A DNA stretch of 64,000 nucleotides, from NCBI RefSeq assembly GCF_900182615.1, contig NZ_FXTE01000013.1:36190-100189 (forward strand), in the 5' to 3' direction. Shown here in pieces: positions 17,653-26,510 of this stretch (the first letter of the stretch is position 1; the number at the start of each line of letters is the position of its first letter). The notes beneath the pieces were generated by a model, which worked only from the letters and a program-made list of their open reading frames with translations, was not told where the DNA came from and did no database searches. The translations under genes and the position numbers were made by a program. Origin of the DNA: Ruegeria faecimaris (lineage in GTDB: Bacteria; Pseudomonadota; Alphaproteobacteria; Rhodobacterales; Rhodobacteraceae).

Positions 17653-18816
17653 CTAGAGCCGGTTCAACAACTCAGCCGTTGGCCAGGCATCCGCAGGCAG
17701 GCCTAGTCGTGCTTGCTCTGACTGGACAGCCGCGCGGGTCCCTGCGCCCAGAATCCCGTCGATCTTGCCCACATTATGGCCGCGCGCGTGCAGCTTGCTT
17801 TGCAGCTGCTTCATCTGTGCACCAGATAAGCCTTGGGCCGCGTTGCCCGCGTCATAGACCTGTGCCCCTTCAAGCCGGGTGCCGAAATAGGCTGCGGTCA
17901 GCACATAGACAAAGCTCTGGTTCCATTCGAAATACACATCAAAATTTGGATAGGCCAGAAAGGCAGGCCCGTTATGCCCTTGCGGTAGGATCAGCGAGGC
18001 GGGCAGGTTGGTGAGGGACCCGTTGCGTGCCTGAACGCCCATCGCCTGCCAGTCAGAAACCGAACGCGGTTTGCCCGGGCCCGATAGCGACCAATCTATC
18101 CGTGCGGGTACAGTGACCTCTTGCAGCCAAGGCTGCCCCGGTTGCCAGCCCAGATGCGACAGCATCTTGGCGCCCGACATAAGCGCATCGGGCGCAGAGG
18201 TCTTTAGCGAAACCTTGCCGTCACCATCGCCATCGACCCCGTTTTCCAGAATGTCTCGGGGCAGCATCTGTACCATTCCAATCTCGCCAGCCCAAGCACC
18301 TGACGTGCGGGCCGGGTCGAAATTTCCCCGGCTGTACAGCTCAATCGCGGCGAACACCTGAGGCCGGAACAATTCTGGACGACGGCAATCATGCGCCAGC
18401 GTCACCAGCGCGTTGCGGGTGTTGAAATCCCCCTGAAACGCCCCGTAATCCGTTTCGAACGCCCAAAATGCCAACAGCACCCCGCGCGAGACACCATATT
18501 GTTGCTCGATCCGGTCAAACACCGCGTCGTATTTGCGCGACATGGCCTGACCCCGGTCGATCCGGTTTTGTGAAATCAGGTGTCGCGAAAAATCAATGAA
18601 CGGTTTCTGGAACACGCCCTGTGCCCGGTCGGCTTTCAATACCGCGTTGTCTTGTTGCACACCTTTGAAGAAGGCATTGACGGTGGATTTGTCAAAGCCT
18701 TGCTGAACGGCCTCGGCCTTCAACCCCTTCACGAAGGAATTGAAACCCCCGCCACATTGGGCAAACGCAGGTGAAGCAAACAAGGCGGCGGCAACAAGGC
18801 CGGAAAGAAAACGCAT
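17653..18816 (-). CDS. Lytic murein transglycosylase (MltB/SltB family) with peptidoglycan-binding domain
   Basis: 387 aa. Signal peptide at 1-19 (ending SPAFAQ); cysteine 21 follows but the context is not a lipobox, so probably soluble periplasmic. The SLT_2 domain spans about 25-315 with the catalytic glutamate E121 in FWAFETDYGAFQG. At about 325-385 lies a PG_binding_1 domain (LSGAQMKQLQSKLHARG, DGILGAGTRAAVQSEQ). It cleaves the MurNAc-GlcNAc bond to give 1,6-anhydro products during wall remodelling. The start chosen is the ATG at 18816 before the signal peptide. Converges on the amidotransferase gene. Confidence 0.88.
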   Translation of the reverse strand: MRFLSGLVAAALFASPAFAQCGGGFNSFVKGLKAEAVQQGFDKSTVNAFFKGVQQDNAVLKADRAQGVFQKPFIDFSRHLISQNRIDRGQAMSRKYDAVFDRIEQQYGVSRGVLLAFWAFETDYGAFQGDFNTRNALVTLAHDCRRPELFRPQVFAAIELYSRGNFDPARTSGAWAGEIGMVQMLPRDILENGVDGDGDGKVSLKTSAPDALMSGAKMLSHLGWQPGQPWLQEVTVPARIDWSLSGPGKPRSVSDWQAMGVQARNGSLTNLPASLILPQGHNGPAFLAYPNFDVYFEWNQSFVYVLTAAYFGTRLEGAQVYDAGNAAQGLSGAQMKQLQSKLHARGHNVGKIDGILGAGTRAAVQSEQARLGLPADAWPTAELLNRL

Positions 18817-18827
18817 GGACAGGTCCG

Positions 18828-19748
18828 TCAGATTATGAAGCTGACCCCAACCCACACTGACACGAGGCCAAGCGCAAGCCCCCATATCCTCCAAAGCATG
18901 TCACATGCGCGGAAAACCTCTGGCGCACCAATTTCGCGCGGGGCATTGCCGTTGACCCAGGCCAGATCACGGAGCTTTCCGTCATAACTGCGCGGCCCGG
19001 CAAGGGCCACGCTCAGCGCGCGTGCCATTGCCGCCTCGGGCCAGCCAGCGTTGGGAGAGATATGGCGGCGCGCATCGCCCACCATCTGCTCCCATTTCGC
19101 CCATTGGTTTGACAAGATGACGATCAATAGAAATGTCAGTCGTGCCGGGACCAGGTTCAGGACATCGTCCAACCGCGCAGCTGCCCATCCGAAATCACGG
19201 TATTTATCCGTGCGATAGCCGACCATGCTGTCGGCGGTATTGATCGCCTTGTAGACCAGAAGCCCTGGCAGGCCACCCACCAGAAACCAGAAGGCCGGCG
19301 CGATGACTCCGTCGCTGAGGTTTTCAGCCGCGCTCTCGATCGCGGATCGGGCGACCTGTGCTTCGGTCATGTCCTTGGTGTCGCGTGACACGATCATGGC
19401 GACCTTCGCGCGCCCATCGACCAGCGAGGTCTGCAAACCCTCGCCAACAGCGCGAACATGTTCCACCAGCGATTTTTGTGCCAACAGCACAGCGCAGATG
19501 ATGGTGCCGATGATCGGGCCAAGCAAAGACAGAAGCCCCCCAAGCCCAGCGGCACCTGCGACCAGCAGCGCGGCAACAGCTGTGCCCTTAAGGCGACGGT
19601 ACGAGCCATGGTTCAGGCGGTCGTCAAGCCACCCGATAAGTTTACCGATCATAACGGCGGGGTGCCGGACGCGCGACCACAGCCAATCCGGCTCGCCCAG
19701 TGCCGCATCCAGACACATCGCACAGATCAAGATAAAGGCGGTGCTCAC
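18828..19748 (-). CDS. cobD: Adenosylcobinamide-phosphate synthase CobD/CbiB
   Basis: 306-aa integral membrane enzyme that attaches (R)-1-amino-2-propanol phosphate to adenosylcobyric acid in cobalamin synthesis. Family hallmarks: [29 protein letters not shown] at the N-terminus, [27 protein letters not shown], and [14 protein letters not shown]. Starts at a GTG whose last three bases form the TGA stop of cobC (GTGA), giving tight coupling. The aminopropanol phosphate comes from L-threonine phosphate through CobC, the gene just upstream. Confidence 0.93.
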   Translation of the reverse strand: MSTAFILICAMCLDAALGEPDWLWSRVRHPAVMIGKLIGWLDDRLNHGSYRRLKGTAVAALLVAGAAGLGGLLSLLGPIIGTIICAVLLAQKSLVEHVRAVGEGLQTSLVDGRAKVAMIVSRDTKDMTEAQVARSAIESAAENLSDGVIAPAFWFLVGGLPGLLVYKAINTADSMVGYRTDKYRDFGWAAARLDDVLNLVPARLTFLLIVILSNQWAKWEQMVGDARRHISPNAGWPEAAMARALSVALAGPRSYDGKLRDLAWVNGNAPREIGAPEVFRACDMLWRIWGLALGLVSVWVGVSFII

Positions 19749-20710
19749 AGGGCCGCCTCAAGCCGCGCCCAGCCATCTGCCGGTGGCAGGCCAAGGCGCA
19801 GATAGGTTTGCGAATAGGGGAATACACGACTCCAGATATGTGCGCGGGCCAGACGGTCTTGCCAGGCGCTGGCGTCGTTGACCTGATAGAGCCGGAACAG
19901 GCTGGTGCCGCCGATCAGCTGCGCGCCTTTCTGCGTTACCATCCGATCCATCCGGGCGGCATCGGCCGCCAAAAGCAGGCGGGTCTCGTCAGCCCAGGCC
20001 GTGTCGCGCAGCGCTTGCTCTCCGATCCGCAAGGCGGGACCTGAGACCGCCCAAGGCCCGGTCAGATCGTTCAAACGTGCGATTAGACCGGAGCGTGCGA
20101 TGGCAAATCCCAGCCGAACCCCCGCCAGCCCCCAGAACTTGCCAAAGCTTTTTAGCACGATAACACCGGGCCGGTCGGCAAGATGGATCAGCGAGGCATC
20201 GGGCGTGACGTCGCAAAAGCTCTCGTCGATAATCGTCAGGGGGGCATCCACATCGCCCACGCTCCAGATGCGCCCATCTGGGTTGTTGGGGTGCACGATC
20301 ACGCGTGCCTCAACTGGGCCGGAGTTCTGTAGCGCCCAGCCCTGCGCGGCAAAGGCGGCGGCATGTTCGTTATAGGTCGGAGTGGTAATCTGAACCCGGC
20401 CGGTTGCAGCCAGCGCAGGAATGCGGGCGATCAGAGCAGATGCGCCGGGTGCAGGCAGGATCTCTGCACCTTCGGGAACAGACCAGAAACTGCGGGCCGC
20501 ATCGGTCAGCCGTTCAAATGCGCCATGGTCTGGCAGTTCCGTCCAATCCGATGGGGTGAGCCCGGCAACCTCGTAGGGAACCGGGTTGATTCCGGTGGAC
20601 AGGTCGATCCAATCGTTGCGCTTGCCGCCATAGACAGACATGGCCCCATCCAGCCCACCGCCATGGTCCCGGGCGGCCCGCGGATTCAAATCTCTGTTTT
20701 CGCGCGCCAT
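19745..20710 (-). CDS. cobC: L-threonine-phosphate decarboxylase CobC
   Basis: 321-aa fold-type I PLP enzyme that produces (R)-1-aminopropan-2-yl phosphate for cobalamin. [11 protein letters not shown] and [11 protein letters not shown] at the start and the PLP lysine in [16 protein letters not shown] are characteristic; [11 protein letters not shown] at the end is common in CobC. The ATG at 20710 is used because the TTG at 20734 adds eight residues without similarity. Forms a two-gene operon with cobD. The 165 bp upstream hold no cobalamin riboswitch elements that I can find, but do contain interlocking inverted repeats. Confidence 0.9.
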   Translation of the reverse strand: MARENRDLNPRAARDHGGGLDGAMSVYGGKRNDWIDLSTGINPVPYEVAGLTPSDWTELPDHGAFERLTDAARSFWSVPEGAEILPAPGASALIARIPALAATGRVQITTPTYNEHAAAFAAQGWALQNSGPVEARVIVHPNNPDGRIWSVGDVDAPLTIIDESFCDVTPDASLIHLADRPGVIVLKSFGKFWGLAGVRLGFAIARSGLIARLNDLTGPWAVSGPALRIGEQALRDTAWADETRLLLAADAARMDRMVTQKGAQLIGGTSLFRLYQVNDASAWQDRLARAHIWSRVFPYSQTYLRLGLPPADGWARLEAAL

Positions 20711-20736
20711 CGGGCCCCTCGCCGGAATCACCAAAA

Positions 20737-20783
20737 TTTGCTTGTTTCAAGCGGATTTCTGCCGGTTTTACAAGCAAATCCGC
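20737..20783. repeat. Interlocking inverted repeats upstream of cobC
   Basis: TTTGCTTGT (20737-20745) is the inverse complement of ACAAGCAAA (20770-20778), and GCGGATTT (20751-20758) of AAATCCGC (20776-20783). The two right arms share AAA, so the pairings exclude each other. They lie 27-73 bp before the cobC start and may be operators. Confidence 0.45.
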
Positions 20784-20809
20784 GTGATCAGAGGTGTGCT
20801 CAGGCCTGG

Positions 20810-20824
20810 TTAACACTTTGTTAA
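20810..20824 (-). promoter_or_regulatory. Full CtrA-type binding site
   Basis: TTAA (20810-20813), 7 bp, TTAA (20821-20824); read on the reverse strand it is TTAACAAAGTGTTAACC, an exact fit to the CtrA consensus TTAA-N7-TTAAC. It is 67 bp before the receiver-domain gene and about 100 bp from cobC, between the two divergent genes. Confidence 0.6.
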
Positions 20825-20890
20825 TGAATTCGCGTGAACACAAACCTTAGGGGTCGGCACCACTCACCAATATAAGTGCCGAGGTTGTTG

Positions 20891-21256
20891 ATGATGAATG
20901 TACTGATTGTTGAGAGTAACCCTGATTTAGGTCGGGTCTGGAAAAGGCATCTTGAGCGACAGGGTGCCGAGGTCACGCTTGTGACCGGGCAAGAGGATGC
21001 GATCCTTGCCCTTTATGGTGCCGAATTTGAGATCATCGTGATGGATCTGGTGCTGGAAACCGGTAGCGCCTTGGCTGTGGCTGACTTTGCCAGCTATCGC
21101 AGGCCCGAGGCCCGGGTGATCTTCGTGACCAACACCACTTTCTTTTCGGATGGCTCGATCTTTGCCCATAGCCCGAATGCCTGCGCTTATGTGCAAAGCG
21201 GCACGCCGCCAGAGGATCTGGCGGCGATGGTTGAGCATTACGCGGCGGGGCGCTGA
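20891..21256 (+). CDS. Single-domain receiver protein, atypical
   Basis: 121 aa, only a CheY-like receiver and no output domain. The phospho-acceptor is D52 in IIVMDLVLETG and the switch Thr is T80 (FVTN). The acidic pair near the N-terminus is reduced to E8-S9 (LIVESNPD), and the conserved lysine after the fifth strand is missing (AYVQSGTPPED). Metal-dependent phosphorylation is therefore doubtful. The ATG pair at 20891/20894 follows GAGG by 7 nt; a GTG at 20876 would add five residues. Partners are unknown; the upstream CtrA box suggests a link to the CckA-ChpT-CtrA network. Confidence 0.7.
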   Translation: MMNVLIVESNPDLGRVWKRHLERQGAEVTLVTGQEDAILALYGAEFEIIVMDLVLETGSALAVADFASYRRPEARVIFVTNTTFFSDGSIFAHSPNACAYVQSGTPPEDLAAMVEHYAAGR

Positions 21257-22227
21257 TCGCGCCCATGGGGCTCCAGATAGTTCAGGATCGGGTTCGTCGG
21301 GATGATCCGGTGCGGGTTAATGCTCTCATGGCTGTAGTGATAGTGGCGCACGATATGGTTTAAGTTCACGGTCCGCGCGACACCCGGCCACTGGTACAGC
21401 TCGCGGGTATAGGCCCACAGGTTGGGATAGTCGATCAGACGCCGCCGGTTGCATTTGAAATGCAGATGGTAGACCGGATCAAACCGGATCAGCGTGGTGA
21501 ACAACCGCCAGTCGGCCTCGGTGATGCGGTCGCCCATCAGATAGCGGCTGGTGGACAGCCGGTCTTCGAGCCAGTCCAGCGTGTCAAAGAGCGGGCCAAC
21601 GGCTGCGTCATATGCCGCCTGGCTGGTGGCAAAGCCGGATTTGTAGACCCCGTTATTGATGTCGGAATAGACGCGGGCATTGACCTGTTCGATTTCGTCA
21701 CGCATCGCCTCGGGCCAGTAATCATCGGTGTTCCCGGTGATCCCGTCAAAGGCCGAGTTGAACATCCGGATGATTTCCGAACTTTCGTTTGAGACGATGG
21801 TTTCCTGTTCCTTGTCCCACAGGATCGGAACGGTTACGCGCCCCGAATAGGTCGGGTCAGCCTTGGTATAGATTTGGTGGGCATAGTCCATTCCGTACAG
21901 TACGTCGCCCGCCGCCCCGTGTTCGTCGGTTGCAAATGTCCATCCCTTGTTCAGCATGTCTGGGTGTACAACCGAAACCGGGATCAGATCGGACAGCTCT
22001 TTCAGTTCGCGGAATATCAGTGTCCTGTGGGCCCAGGGGCAGGCATGGCTGACATAAAGATGGTACCGGTCAGGTTCGGCTTTGAAGCCGCCCGTGCCCG
22101 AGGGTCCGGCGCTGCCATCAGCGGTCAACCAGTTGCGAAATTGCGCCGCGCTACGCTTGAAAGCGCCGCCTGTGGATTTGGTATCATACCATGTGTCGTG
22201 CCATTTGCCGTCGACCAATAAGCCCAT
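21238..22227 (-). CDS. S-glutathionyl-hydroquinone reductase (GST Xi/YqjG family)
   Basis: 329 aa starting MGLLVDGKWHDTWYDTKSTGGAF, preceded by a strong GGAGGA. The N-terminal thioredoxin-like domain carries the redox cysteine C63 in SHACPWAHRTL, followed by the typical VVHPDM, PILWDK and SNESSEIIRMFN glutathione-site segments, then a helical domain with RYLMGDRITEADWRLFTTLIRFDPVYH. Enzymes of this class reduce glutathionyl-(hydro)quinones in the cytoplasm. The frame extends to 22347 without similarity. The 3' end overlaps the convergent receiver gene by 19 bp. Confidence 0.93.
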   Translation of the reverse strand: MGLLVDGKWHDTWYDTKSTGGAFKRSAAQFRNWLTADGSAGPSGTGGFKAEPDRYHLYVSHACPWAHRTLIFRELKELSDLIPVSVVHPDMLNKGWTFATDEHGAAGDVLYGMDYAHQIYTKADPTYSGRVTVPILWDKEQETIVSNESSEIIRMFNSAFDGITGNTDDYWPEAMRDEIEQVNARVYSDINNGVYKSGFATSQAAYDAAVGPLFDTLDWLEDRLSTSRYLMGDRITEADWRLFTTLIRFDPVYHLHFKCNRRRLIDYPNLWAYTRELYQWPGVARTVNLNHIVRHYHYSHESINPHRIIPTNPILNYLEPHGRDQRPAA

Positions 22228-22439
22228 GCTTGGATCCTCCGTAATGCGGTTTCCCGGAACATACGCTTTGAAGGGGACCGATCCTATGCGAGCCGCCGCG
22301 CATTGTGCCTGCGTTTTCGCACAGGTTGGAATGGGATTTCCGTGCAACAGGTTTGGATTCGACCGCGTTGAGTGATCGGCTTCACTGGATTTTTACAGTC
22401 TACGTTCCAAAATAGAGTCCGCTGCGGGGGAGTTTTGAT

Positions 22440-22793
22440 ATGAGTACCTATGTTTCCAAAGAAATCAGCGCCGAATTGGATGCTGCGCGAATCGCGAGTC
22501 TGAAGAAAACCAGCCGACTTCGTGTCGAATTGGGTGACAATACCTACAAAATTCTCCGATTGTGGAAGGATGGCTTCACCGTAGAGGCCGCGACCACGCC
22601 TCGATTGCGCGGTTTGGTCGATATCTACGATGGCGCGCGTCACTTATATCAATGCCTGATCATTGCCGATGAATGTGAGGCAGGCGAAATGCGTTATGAA
22701 TTCAAGCGCAGCACGGCCGCCTCCGACAAGGCCCCATTGGATTTCTATCGATCTCCGGACGCGCCCATCGCGCTGCTTGGAAACAAGGACTAG
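22440..22793 (+). CDS. Conserved protein of unknown function
   Basis: 117 aa, soluble, no signal peptide. Notable segments: LRVELGDNTYKILRLWKDGFTVEA, LRGLVDIYDGARHLYQCLIIA and GEMRYEFKRSTAASDKAPLDFYR. The early part resembles a small beta-barrel, and a PilZ-like fold is conceivable, but the PilZ RxxxR and D/NxSxxG motifs are not visible, so I do not assign it. GGGGAG stands 6-11 nt before the ATG. A monocistronic gene followed by a perfect hairpin. Confidence 0.65.
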   Translation: MSTYVSKEISAELDAARIASLKKTSRLRVELGDNTYKILRLWKDGFTVEAATTPRLRGLVDIYDGARHLYQCLIIADECEAGEMRYEFKRSTAASDKAPLDFYRSPDAPIALLGNKD

Positions 22794-22798
22794 GCTTT

Positions 22799-22823
22799 TG
22801 CCCATCGGGTCTGCCGATGGGCA
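22799..22823. terminator. Hairpin between convergent genes
   Basis: TGCCCATCGG (22799-22808) and CCGATGGGCA (22814-22823) form a perfect 10-bp stem with a 5-nt loop. No U-tract on either side. It starts 5 bp after the stop of the upstream gene and likely delimits both convergent messages. Confidence 0.5.
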
Positions 22824-22828
22824 TCCCG

Positions 22829-24001
22829 CTATTGCAGATCGGAAAACGCGTGTTTCAGCCGTTTGCTGGCCTCTTCGACACGCCCGCGTTGCGTCGCAAG
22901 ATTGAACCGCTCGAATGTCTCTCCACCCGCACCAAAGCCGGGGCCGGGCGAGGTGGCGATTTTTGCATCCTCGCGCAGACGTCGGGTAAATTCTGCGTGG
23001 TCCATTCCGGTGCCCGAGAAATCAATCCAAGCCAAATAGGTTGCCTGTAGGGGCATTGACCACAGGCCAGGGATTTCTGCGATTGCAGCGTCAAAGATTT
23101 TTCGATTGCTATCAAGATGGGCGATCTGTTCATCCACCCAAGCGGCCCCTTCAGTCGAATAGGCAGCGGTGATCATTGCGACTCCCAATGCGCTGGGATC
23201 ATAATCCAGTGTCTGGATTCGGCGACGCATCGCGGCGCGCAGATCCGGGTCGGGGATGATCATATTCCCCGTCCGTTGACCGGCGATGTTGAAAGTCTTG
23301 GACGCTGCCGTCAGTGTCACGGTCCAGGGCCGCGCATCCGGCGCGGCGACATCCATCGGAACAAAGGTCGTGCCGGGATAGACCAGATCGTGGTGAATCT
23401 CGTCCGAAACCAGAATAAGGTCGTTCCGTTCCGCAAATGCCGCGACTGCGCGCAATTCCTCTGGCGTCCAGACCCGGCCCGAGGGGTTCTGAGGCGAACA
23501 CCACAAAAGCATCTTCTCGGTTCCATCCAGCCGCGACTGCGCGTCTTCCAGATCAAGGCCATAGCCGTCGCCGTCGCGCATCAAGGGGCATTCCACCACG
23601 CGCCGACCCGACTTTTTCACCTTATGTGCAAACTCATGGTAGACGGGTGTAAAGATGACCACTCCGTCGCCCGGACTGGTCCAGACATCGAGGCAGAGCG
23701 CAATCGCATTTCCCAGACCCTGCGACGTCAGAATCCAATCAGAATCGATCTCCCACCCGTGGCGGTTCTTCATCCACCATTGGATGGAATTCAGGTAGTC
23801 CGGGTGCATCCAGGAATATCCGAAAACACCGTGATCCGCCGCGTTACGCACAGCGTCGATCACACAAGGCGCCGTAGAATAGTCGGAATCGGCCGTCCAC
23901 ATTGCCAGACCGTCATCCGGCGAAAGGCCATACAGCTTTTCAAGCTTGTCCCATTTCGAACTGTTAGTGCCGCGGCGGTCGATCAGGTCGTTGAATGTCA
24001 T
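22829..24001 (-). CDS. Aminotransferase/C-S lyase, PatB/MalY family
   Basis: 390-aa PLP enzyme. MTFNDLIDRRGTNSSKWD at the start, MWTADSDY, SQGLGNAI, CSPQNPSGRVW and K235 in TAASKTFNIAGQRTGN define the MalY/PatB group, which are cystathionine or cysteine-S-conjugate beta-lyases acting in the cytosol. In this group the reaction releases pyruvate, ammonia and a thiol. In Roseobacter relatives, similar enzymes belong to sulfur amino acid metabolism, but substrate cannot be determined here. The ATG at 24001 is chosen over an upstream one at 24052 because it begins the conserved region. Confidence 0.85.
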   Translation of the reverse strand: MTFNDLIDRRGTNSSKWDKLEKLYGLSPDDGLAMWTADSDYSTAPCVIDAVRNAADHGVFGYSWMHPDYLNSIQWWMKNRHGWEIDSDWILTSQGLGNAIALCLDVWTSPGDGVVIFTPVYHEFAHKVKKSGRRVVECPLMRDGDGYGLDLEDAQSRLDGTEKMLLWCSPQNPSGRVWTPEELRAVAAFAERNDLILVSDEIHHDLVYPGTTFVPMDVAAPDARPWTVTLTAASKTFNIAGQRTGNMIIPDPDLRAAMRRRIQTLDYDPSALGVAMITAAYSTEGAAWVDEQIAHLDSNRKIFDAAIAEIPGLWSMPLQATYLAWIDFSGTGMDHAEFTRRLREDAKIATSPGPGFGAGGETFERFNLATQRGRVEEASKRLKHAFSDLQ

Positions 24002-24095
24002 ATCTGCTCCATCTGTCCGGATGAAAGCTAGCCGCAAATTCGGCAGGTGCAAGGGGGGCGTTGCGGCTTAGGGCGTGATGGCCTAAATCAACCTC

Positions 24096-24614
24096 ATGAA
24101 ACGCAATATACTGATCCATCCCGACCCCCGCCTGAAAAAGATCTGCTCTCCCGTAGTGGATCTGACGGACGAATTGCGCCAGCTGGCTGATGACATGCTT
24201 GAGACGATGTATGATGCGCCTGGTATCGGGCTGGCAGCGCCTCAGATTGGGATGCTGGACCGGCTGATCGTTATGGACTGTGTCAAGGAAGAGGGCGAGG
24301 CTCCACGCCCGCTGATTATGTTCAACCCCGAAGTGGTCGCATCGTCGGACGAGACGAATGTCTATGAAGAAGGTTGTCTTTCGATCCCCGAACAATTCGC
24401 CGAAGTCACGCGCCCAAAGATCGTGGACGTGGCTTGGATCGATCGTGATGGTAACGCGCAGCGGGAAACATTCGATGGCCTTTGGGCAACCTGTGTCCAG
24501 CATGAGATTGACCACCTGAACGGGAAGCTGTTCATCGATTATCTTAAGCCTATGAAACGCCAGATGATCACCCGAAAAATGCAAAAGCTGAAACGCGAGC
24601 AGGCGCGCGAATGA
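24096..24614 (+). CDS. def: Peptide deformylase
   Basis: 172 aa with all three catalytic motifs: [10 protein letters not shown] (44-52), EGCLS with the metal ligand C94, and QHEIDH with H136, catalytic E137 and H140. Removes the N-formyl group from nascent proteins using Fe2+. ORF begins MKRNILIHPDPRLKK, typical of the type I enzyme. Its last four bases overlap the next gene (ATGA), a degenerate paralogue, and fmt follows, so N-formylation and deformylation genes are in one operon. Confidence 0.95.
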   Translation: MKRNILIHPDPRLKKICSPVVDLTDELRQLADDMLETMYDAPGIGLAAPQIGMLDRLIVMDCVKEEGEAPRPLIMFNPEVVASSDETNVYEEGCLSIPEQFAEVTRPKIVDVAWIDRDGNAQRETFDGLWATCVQHEIDHLNGKLFIDYLKPMKRQMITRKMQKLKREQARE

Positions 24615-25105
24615 CCGTTCGTACCTGCCTGCCATGGCCTGATAAGCGTCTGCGGACTAAAGCCGAAGATATCACCGAAATTACTGACGAGGTTCGTGCC
24701 ATCTGGGATGACATGATCGACACAATGGAGGCGATGCCCGGCGTCGGCCTTGCCGCACCGCAGATCGGCGTGATGCTCCGGCTGGCGGTGGTCGATGGCT
24801 CGACCGAGAGGGGGCGGGCTGTGCGGCTGGCAAACCCTGAGATCCTGCACAGATCGGTCGAATTGCGCGAGCATGAAGAAGCCAGCCCAAACTTGCCTGG
24901 CGTGTCGGCCAATGTGAAACGTCCCCGGGCTGTGACGGTAAAGTTTCTCAACGAAAAAGGCATCATCGACCGCCGTGACTTTGTCGGGATCGAAGCCACC
25001 AGCGTGCAGCACCAGATCGACCATCTAAACGGGCAGATGTATTTCGACAGGCTCAGCAAGGTCAAACGAGACATTCTGCTGCGCAAAGCTAAAAAGCTGG
25101 GGTAG
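24611..25105 (+). CDS. Degenerate peptide deformylase paralogue, probably not a deformylase
   Basis: 164 aa, clearly homologous along its length to the preceding def ([32 protein letters not shown] at 44-53). Two essential motifs are altered: EGCLS has become E-A-S-P-N (residues 90-94), replacing the metal-binding cysteine by S92, and HExxH has become HQIDH (134-138), replacing the catalytic glutamate by Q135. Both histidines remain. The frame is intact and translationally coupled to def, so it is not a decaying pseudogene. It may bind the ribosome, formyl-peptides or the true enzyme; function unknown. Confidence 0.85.
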   Translation: MTVRTCLPWPDKRLRTKAEDITEITDEVRAIWDDMIDTMEAMPGVGLAAPQIGVMLRLAVVDGSTERGRAVRLANPEILHRSVELREHEEASPNLPGVSANVKRPRAVTVKFLNEKGIIDRRDFVGIEATSVQHQIDHLNGQMYFDRLSKVKRDILLRKAKKLG

Positions 25106-25107
25106 GC

Positions 25108-26022
25108 ATGCGGCTGATCTTTTTGGGGACACCCGATTTCTCGGTTCCGGTGCTGGACGCGCTGATTGATGCGGGGCATGAGGTTGCCGCCGTCTACTGC
25201 CAGCCTCCGCGCCCAGCGGGCAGAGGCAAAAAGGATCGTCCAACCCCCGTTCATGCTCGGGCCGAGGCATTGGGACTGACCGTTCGGCATCCGGTCTCAT
25301 TGAAATCAGCGGAAGAACAGGACGCCTTTGCCGCGTTGAATGCGGATGTGGCTGTCGTCGTGGCCTATGGTCTGTTGTTGCCACAACCGATTCTGGATGC
25401 GCCTACGCAGGGATGTCTGAACATTCATGCAAGCCTGTTGCCGCGCTGGCGGGGGGCTGCGCCGATCCATCGGGCGATCATGGCGGGTGATGCGCAAACC
25501 GGTATTTGCATCATGCAGATGGAGGCTGGTCTGGATACCGGGCCAGTCCTGTTGCGGCGGGCCACCGACATTGGTGCGCAGGAGACCACAGGGCAGTTGC
25601 ATGACCGGCTGTCTGAAATGGGCGCTTCTCTGATCGTCGAGGCACTGTCCAAACTGCCGAACCTGACGCCCGAGCCTCAACCCGACGTCGGCGTGACCTA
25701 TGCCGCCAAGATCGACAAGGCTGAGGCGCGTGTTGACTGGGCCAGACCCGCGGTCGAAATTGACCGTCAGATCCGTGGCCTGTCCCCCTTTCCCGGCGCC
25801 TGGACCGAGATGAATGGCGAGCGGATCAAGCTGCTTGGTTCCAAATTGGCCGAGGGGCAGGGTGTTGCAGGAGAGGTTCTTGACGACCAACTGAAGGTTG
25901 CCTGTGACGATGACGCGATCGAGCTGCTGCGCTTGCAACGGGCGGGTAAAGGGGCGCAGGATAGGGAAACTTTTCTGCGGGGGTGGCCGATTGCCGTTGG
26001 TACCCGCCTGTCATCGGAGTAG
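25108..26022 (+). CDS. fmt: Methionyl-tRNA formyltransferase
   Basis: 304 aa. Transfers the formyl group of 10-formyltetrahydrofolate to Met-tRNAfMet. N-terminal hydrolase-like domain with [32 protein letters not shown] and the folate/catalytic segment [21 protein letters not shown]-terminal OB-type domain from about residue 205 ([26 protein letters not shown]). Two bp separate it from the def paralogue. The next gene starts 6 bp after the stop, so the operon may extend. Confidence 0.95.
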   Translation: MRLIFLGTPDFSVPVLDALIDAGHEVAAVYCQPPRPAGRGKKDRPTPVHARAEALGLTVRHPVSLKSAEEQDAFAALNADVAVVVAYGLLLPQPILDAPTQGCLNIHASLLPRWRGAAPIHRAIMAGDAQTGICIMQMEAGLDTGPVLLRRATDIGAQETTGQLHDRLSEMGASLIVEALSKLPNLTPEPQPDVGVTYAAKIDKAEARVDWARPAVEIDRQIRGLSPFPGAWTEMNGERIKLLGSKLAEGQGVAGEVLDDQLKVACDDDAIELLRLQRAGKGAQDRETFLRGWPIAVGTRLSSE

Positions 26023-26028
26023 GCCGCC

Positions 26029-26265
26029 ATGTTCATGATCCTGATGGGGACTGTCGTTATTGCTGGGATTGTCGGCTATCTGTCCGAGAAATCCGGCTTT
26101 ACCCATAATGGCATTCTGCAGTCGATCATCATCTGCGTAGGTGGTGCATTCCTGTTCTATTTCGTGCGCATCATGTTCGGGGTCAGCTTTGGCCCGCCCG
26201 GTCTGGATGCAGTGCTGTCCTCGATCGGGGCGCTGATCATCGTTCCGACCCATTGGAGGAAGTGA
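26029..26265 (+). CDS. GlsB/YeaQ/YmgE-like small membrane protein
   Basis: 78 aa with three hydrophobic segments. The layout GTVVIAGIVGYLSEKSG, NGILQSIIICVGGAFLFYF and LSSIGALIIVPTHW resembles the transglycosylase-associated YmgE family, whose members are induced by envelope or general stress in other bacteria. Exact function is unknown. It follows fmt by 6 bp and precedes a second small protein of the same type by 1 bp. Confidence 0.6.
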   Translation: MFMILMGTVVIAGIVGYLSEKSGFTHNGILQSIIICVGGAFLFYFVRIMFGVSFGPPGLDAVLSSIGALIIVPTHWRK

Positions 26266-26266
26266 C

Positions 26267-26503
26267 ATGCCCGTCATCGCCCTGATCGTCATCGGCGCCG
26301 CTGCGGGTTTTCTGGCCACCCGCCTGATGCGGATTGAGGCAGATATTCCCACCACCATGCTGATCGGTATCATTGGTGCCTTGGTTGGTGGGTTTCTCCT
26401 GCGGGCATTGCTCACGATGATGGGCTGGCTGTCCGGGTTTGTCGGCGCTGTGCTGGGGGCGCTTCTGGTGATCTGGATCTGGCAGACCTATATGCGCCGC
26501 TAA
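26267..26503 (+). CDS. Second GlsB/YeaQ/YmgE-like small membrane protein
   Basis: 78 aa, the same length as its neighbour but only distantly similar. Three hydrophobic helices: MPVIALIVIGAAAGFLATRLM, TTMLIGIIGALVGGFLLRALL and GFVGAVLGALLVIWIWQTYM. The GIIGALVGGFLL segment fits the family well. The pair is possibly a heteromeric partner set. It ends at a convergent TRIC-type gene. Confidence 0.65.
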   Translation: MPVIALIVIGAAAGFLATRLMRIEADIPTTMLIGIIGALVGGFLLRALLTMMGWLSGFVGAVLGALLVIWIWQTYMRR

Positions 26504-26510
26504 GCCTTGA

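Noticed and set aside
20711..20875. Cobalamin riboswitch upstream of cobC
   Set aside because: No B12-box core or matching multi-stem architecture could be found; only two short inverted repeats are present.
23117..24031. 304-residue forward frame across the PatB/MalY gene
   Set aside because: Antisense shadow of a complete PLP enzyme; no start signal or domain.
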